Source: an uncultured Clostridia bacterium (GTDB taxonomy: Bacteria; Bacillota; Clostridia; Acetivibrionales; CALMWN01). From it: a stretch of 6,640 bases of DNA. Location of the stretch: positions 1-6,640 of the forward strand of contig CALMWN010000124.1 of the NCBI GenBank assembly GCA_937873555.1, in the 5' to 3' direction. Positions 5,956 through 6,640 of the stretch are shown here, piece by piece. The number at the start of each line of letters is the position of its first letter. The first letter of the stretch is position 1. The notes beneath the pieces are model-generated. The model worked only from the letters and a program-made list of their open reading frames with translations, made no database searches and had not been told where the DNA came from. Position numbers and translations under genes: made by a program.

Positions 5956-6640
5956 ACGCCCTGGCATAATAGACAAACATTGCGATTATTGCCACGAAAA
6001 TATAAATAAGGTATGTATGTACACTTCCTGTTTGAACCAGAAAGCGTGTTCTCCTGGCAAAATTAAGAGTTCTCTTGACTATCGGCTCATAAAGATATTT
6101 TTCAAAAATGGATTGAGTTGATGCCTTATACTTTGCAGACTTTATAAAATAGGGAGAAACACCCTCCCCTACCTGAAGCTCTCTTTGTGGTTTGAATATG
6201 CTTCTGAAAACGATTCTTATCGGCTTGGAAAATCCGGTTGCAGAATACTGCATTTTGGAATCAAGGCTTATGTAACCGCAGTCCCATGTTCCATATGCTC
6301 TTGATTTGGTATTCCTGCCAATAAACGATATTATGAAATAGCATACAAATGTAATTACAGCCCCCAGAAGCAGTATCACCAGAGGAGAAATGCCGGATTT
6401 CCGGATGCTTACGGGATAGAAAACAAAGCTTGAAAATCCGGCAAGGCTGTTTATTATTGAACTTTTCATTATGTCATTGTTTACTGAATCAATGAGCCTG
6501 ATTATAATTACGGGAAAAAGTCCGGCTGCTGCACACAGAACCGCCGGGATACCCATTGCAGCAAGCATGGATTTTGGGACTTCCACTGCCTCACGTGCAG
6601 ACGCTGATCTCGGAACAGCAAGGAAGGAAATTCCGAAAGT
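5954..6640 (-). CDS. ehrA: HyfB/NuoL-like antiporter subunit of an Ehr-type complex (5' end outside window)
   Basis: This is the C-terminal 228 residues of a proton- or sodium-translocating antiporter-like membrane subunit. The frame is open to the window edge. Reading on from the edge gives TFGISFLAVPRSASAREAVE, which matches the HyfB/HycC-type 'FG..FLG.PRS..A..A.E.P' segment, so the GTG at 6584-6586 that could be taken as a start is internal. Visible hydrophobic segments lie at about residues 25-50, 83-107 and 207-225. A hydrophilic region between them carries TWDCGY (118-123) and a following KMQYSATGFSKP, a signature of HyfB/HycC-like subunits. Known role of the family: a membrane-arm subunit coupling electron transfer to ion movement. 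It is the first visible gene of the cluster. Its TGA stop lies inside the ribosome binding site of the next gene, 9 bases before that start, which suggests coupled translation. The ion-channel helices are outside the window. Family assignment is firm; the Ehr symbol rests on the large subunit. Confidence 0.9.
   Translation of the reverse strand, partial: TFGISFLAVPRSASAREAVEVPKSMLAAMGIPAVLCAAAGLFPVIIIRLIDSVNNDIMKSSIINSLAGFSSFVFYPVSIRKSGISPLVILLLGAVITFVCYFIISFIGRNTKSRAYGTWDCGYISLDSKMQYSATGFSKPIRIVFRSIFKPQRELQVGEGVSPYFIKSAKYKASTQSIFEKYLYEPIVKRTLNFARRTRFLVQTGSVHTYLIYIFVAIIAMFVYYARA

Noticed and set aside
6584..6586. GTG as a start codon for the rightmost gene
   Set aside because: The frame continues upstream to the window edge with conserved HyfB-like sequence (FGISFLAVPRS), so this GTG is an internal valine.

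Overview
The window is almost entirely filled by one minus-strand gene cluster, read from the right edge to the left. It encodes a membrane-bound complex related to group 4 [NiFe] hydrogenases and respiratory complex I. In transcription order it holds: the C-terminal third of a HyfB/NuoL-like antiporter subunit cut by the window edge (5954-6640), a HyfC/NuoH-like subunit (4994-5944), a HyfE/NuoK-like subunit (4322-4990), a HyfF/NuoN-like antiporter subunit (2812-4293), a fused NuoC-NuoD-like large subunit (1226-2812), and a fusion of a two-cluster ferredoxin domain with a NuoB-like small subunit (389-1186). A separate 73-residue, nine-cysteine protein (70-291) follows about 100 bases downstream. 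The six complex genes are separated by 0-39 bases, and each complete one has a GAGG-type ribosome binding site.

The central point is that the large subunit is not a hydrogenase catalytic subunit in the usual sense. The residues that would hold the Ni-Fe centre are missing at both ends of the protein. The N-terminal RxCGxCxxxH-type motif reads RISGDETFANS, and the C-terminal DPCxxCxxH/R-type motif reads NLSYSGNDL. The frame and the flanking family signatures are intact, so this looks like evolved loss rather than damage. This loss, together with the gene order A-B-C-D-L-S, fits the energy-converting hydrogenase-related (Ehr) complexes. Their physiological reaction is, to my knowledge, still poorly defined. 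The small subunit keeps the ligands of the proximal [4Fe-4S] cluster and has two more clusters in its fused ferredoxin domain. An electron wire therefore appears intact up to a redesigned active-site cavity, and the membrane arm (two antiporter-like subunits plus NuoH- and NuoK-like subunits) keeps its key charged residues. A reasonable model, by inference, is that ferredoxin or a similar low-potential carrier feeds electrons in and an unknown acceptor replaces protons, coupled to H+ or Na+ movement.

The moderate-to-low G+C content, AT-rich intergenic DNA, strong GGAGG-like ribosome binding sites and very tight gene packing suggest an anaerobic member of the Firmicutes, probably Clostridia. 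This is an inference from composition and family content only. No hydrogenase maturation genes, RNA genes, mobile elements or CRISPR arrays were seen. The only non-coding stretches are 1-69 and 292-388. They hold a 22-base imperfect palindrome and a 7-bp hairpin respectively, and no convincing terminator or promoter.
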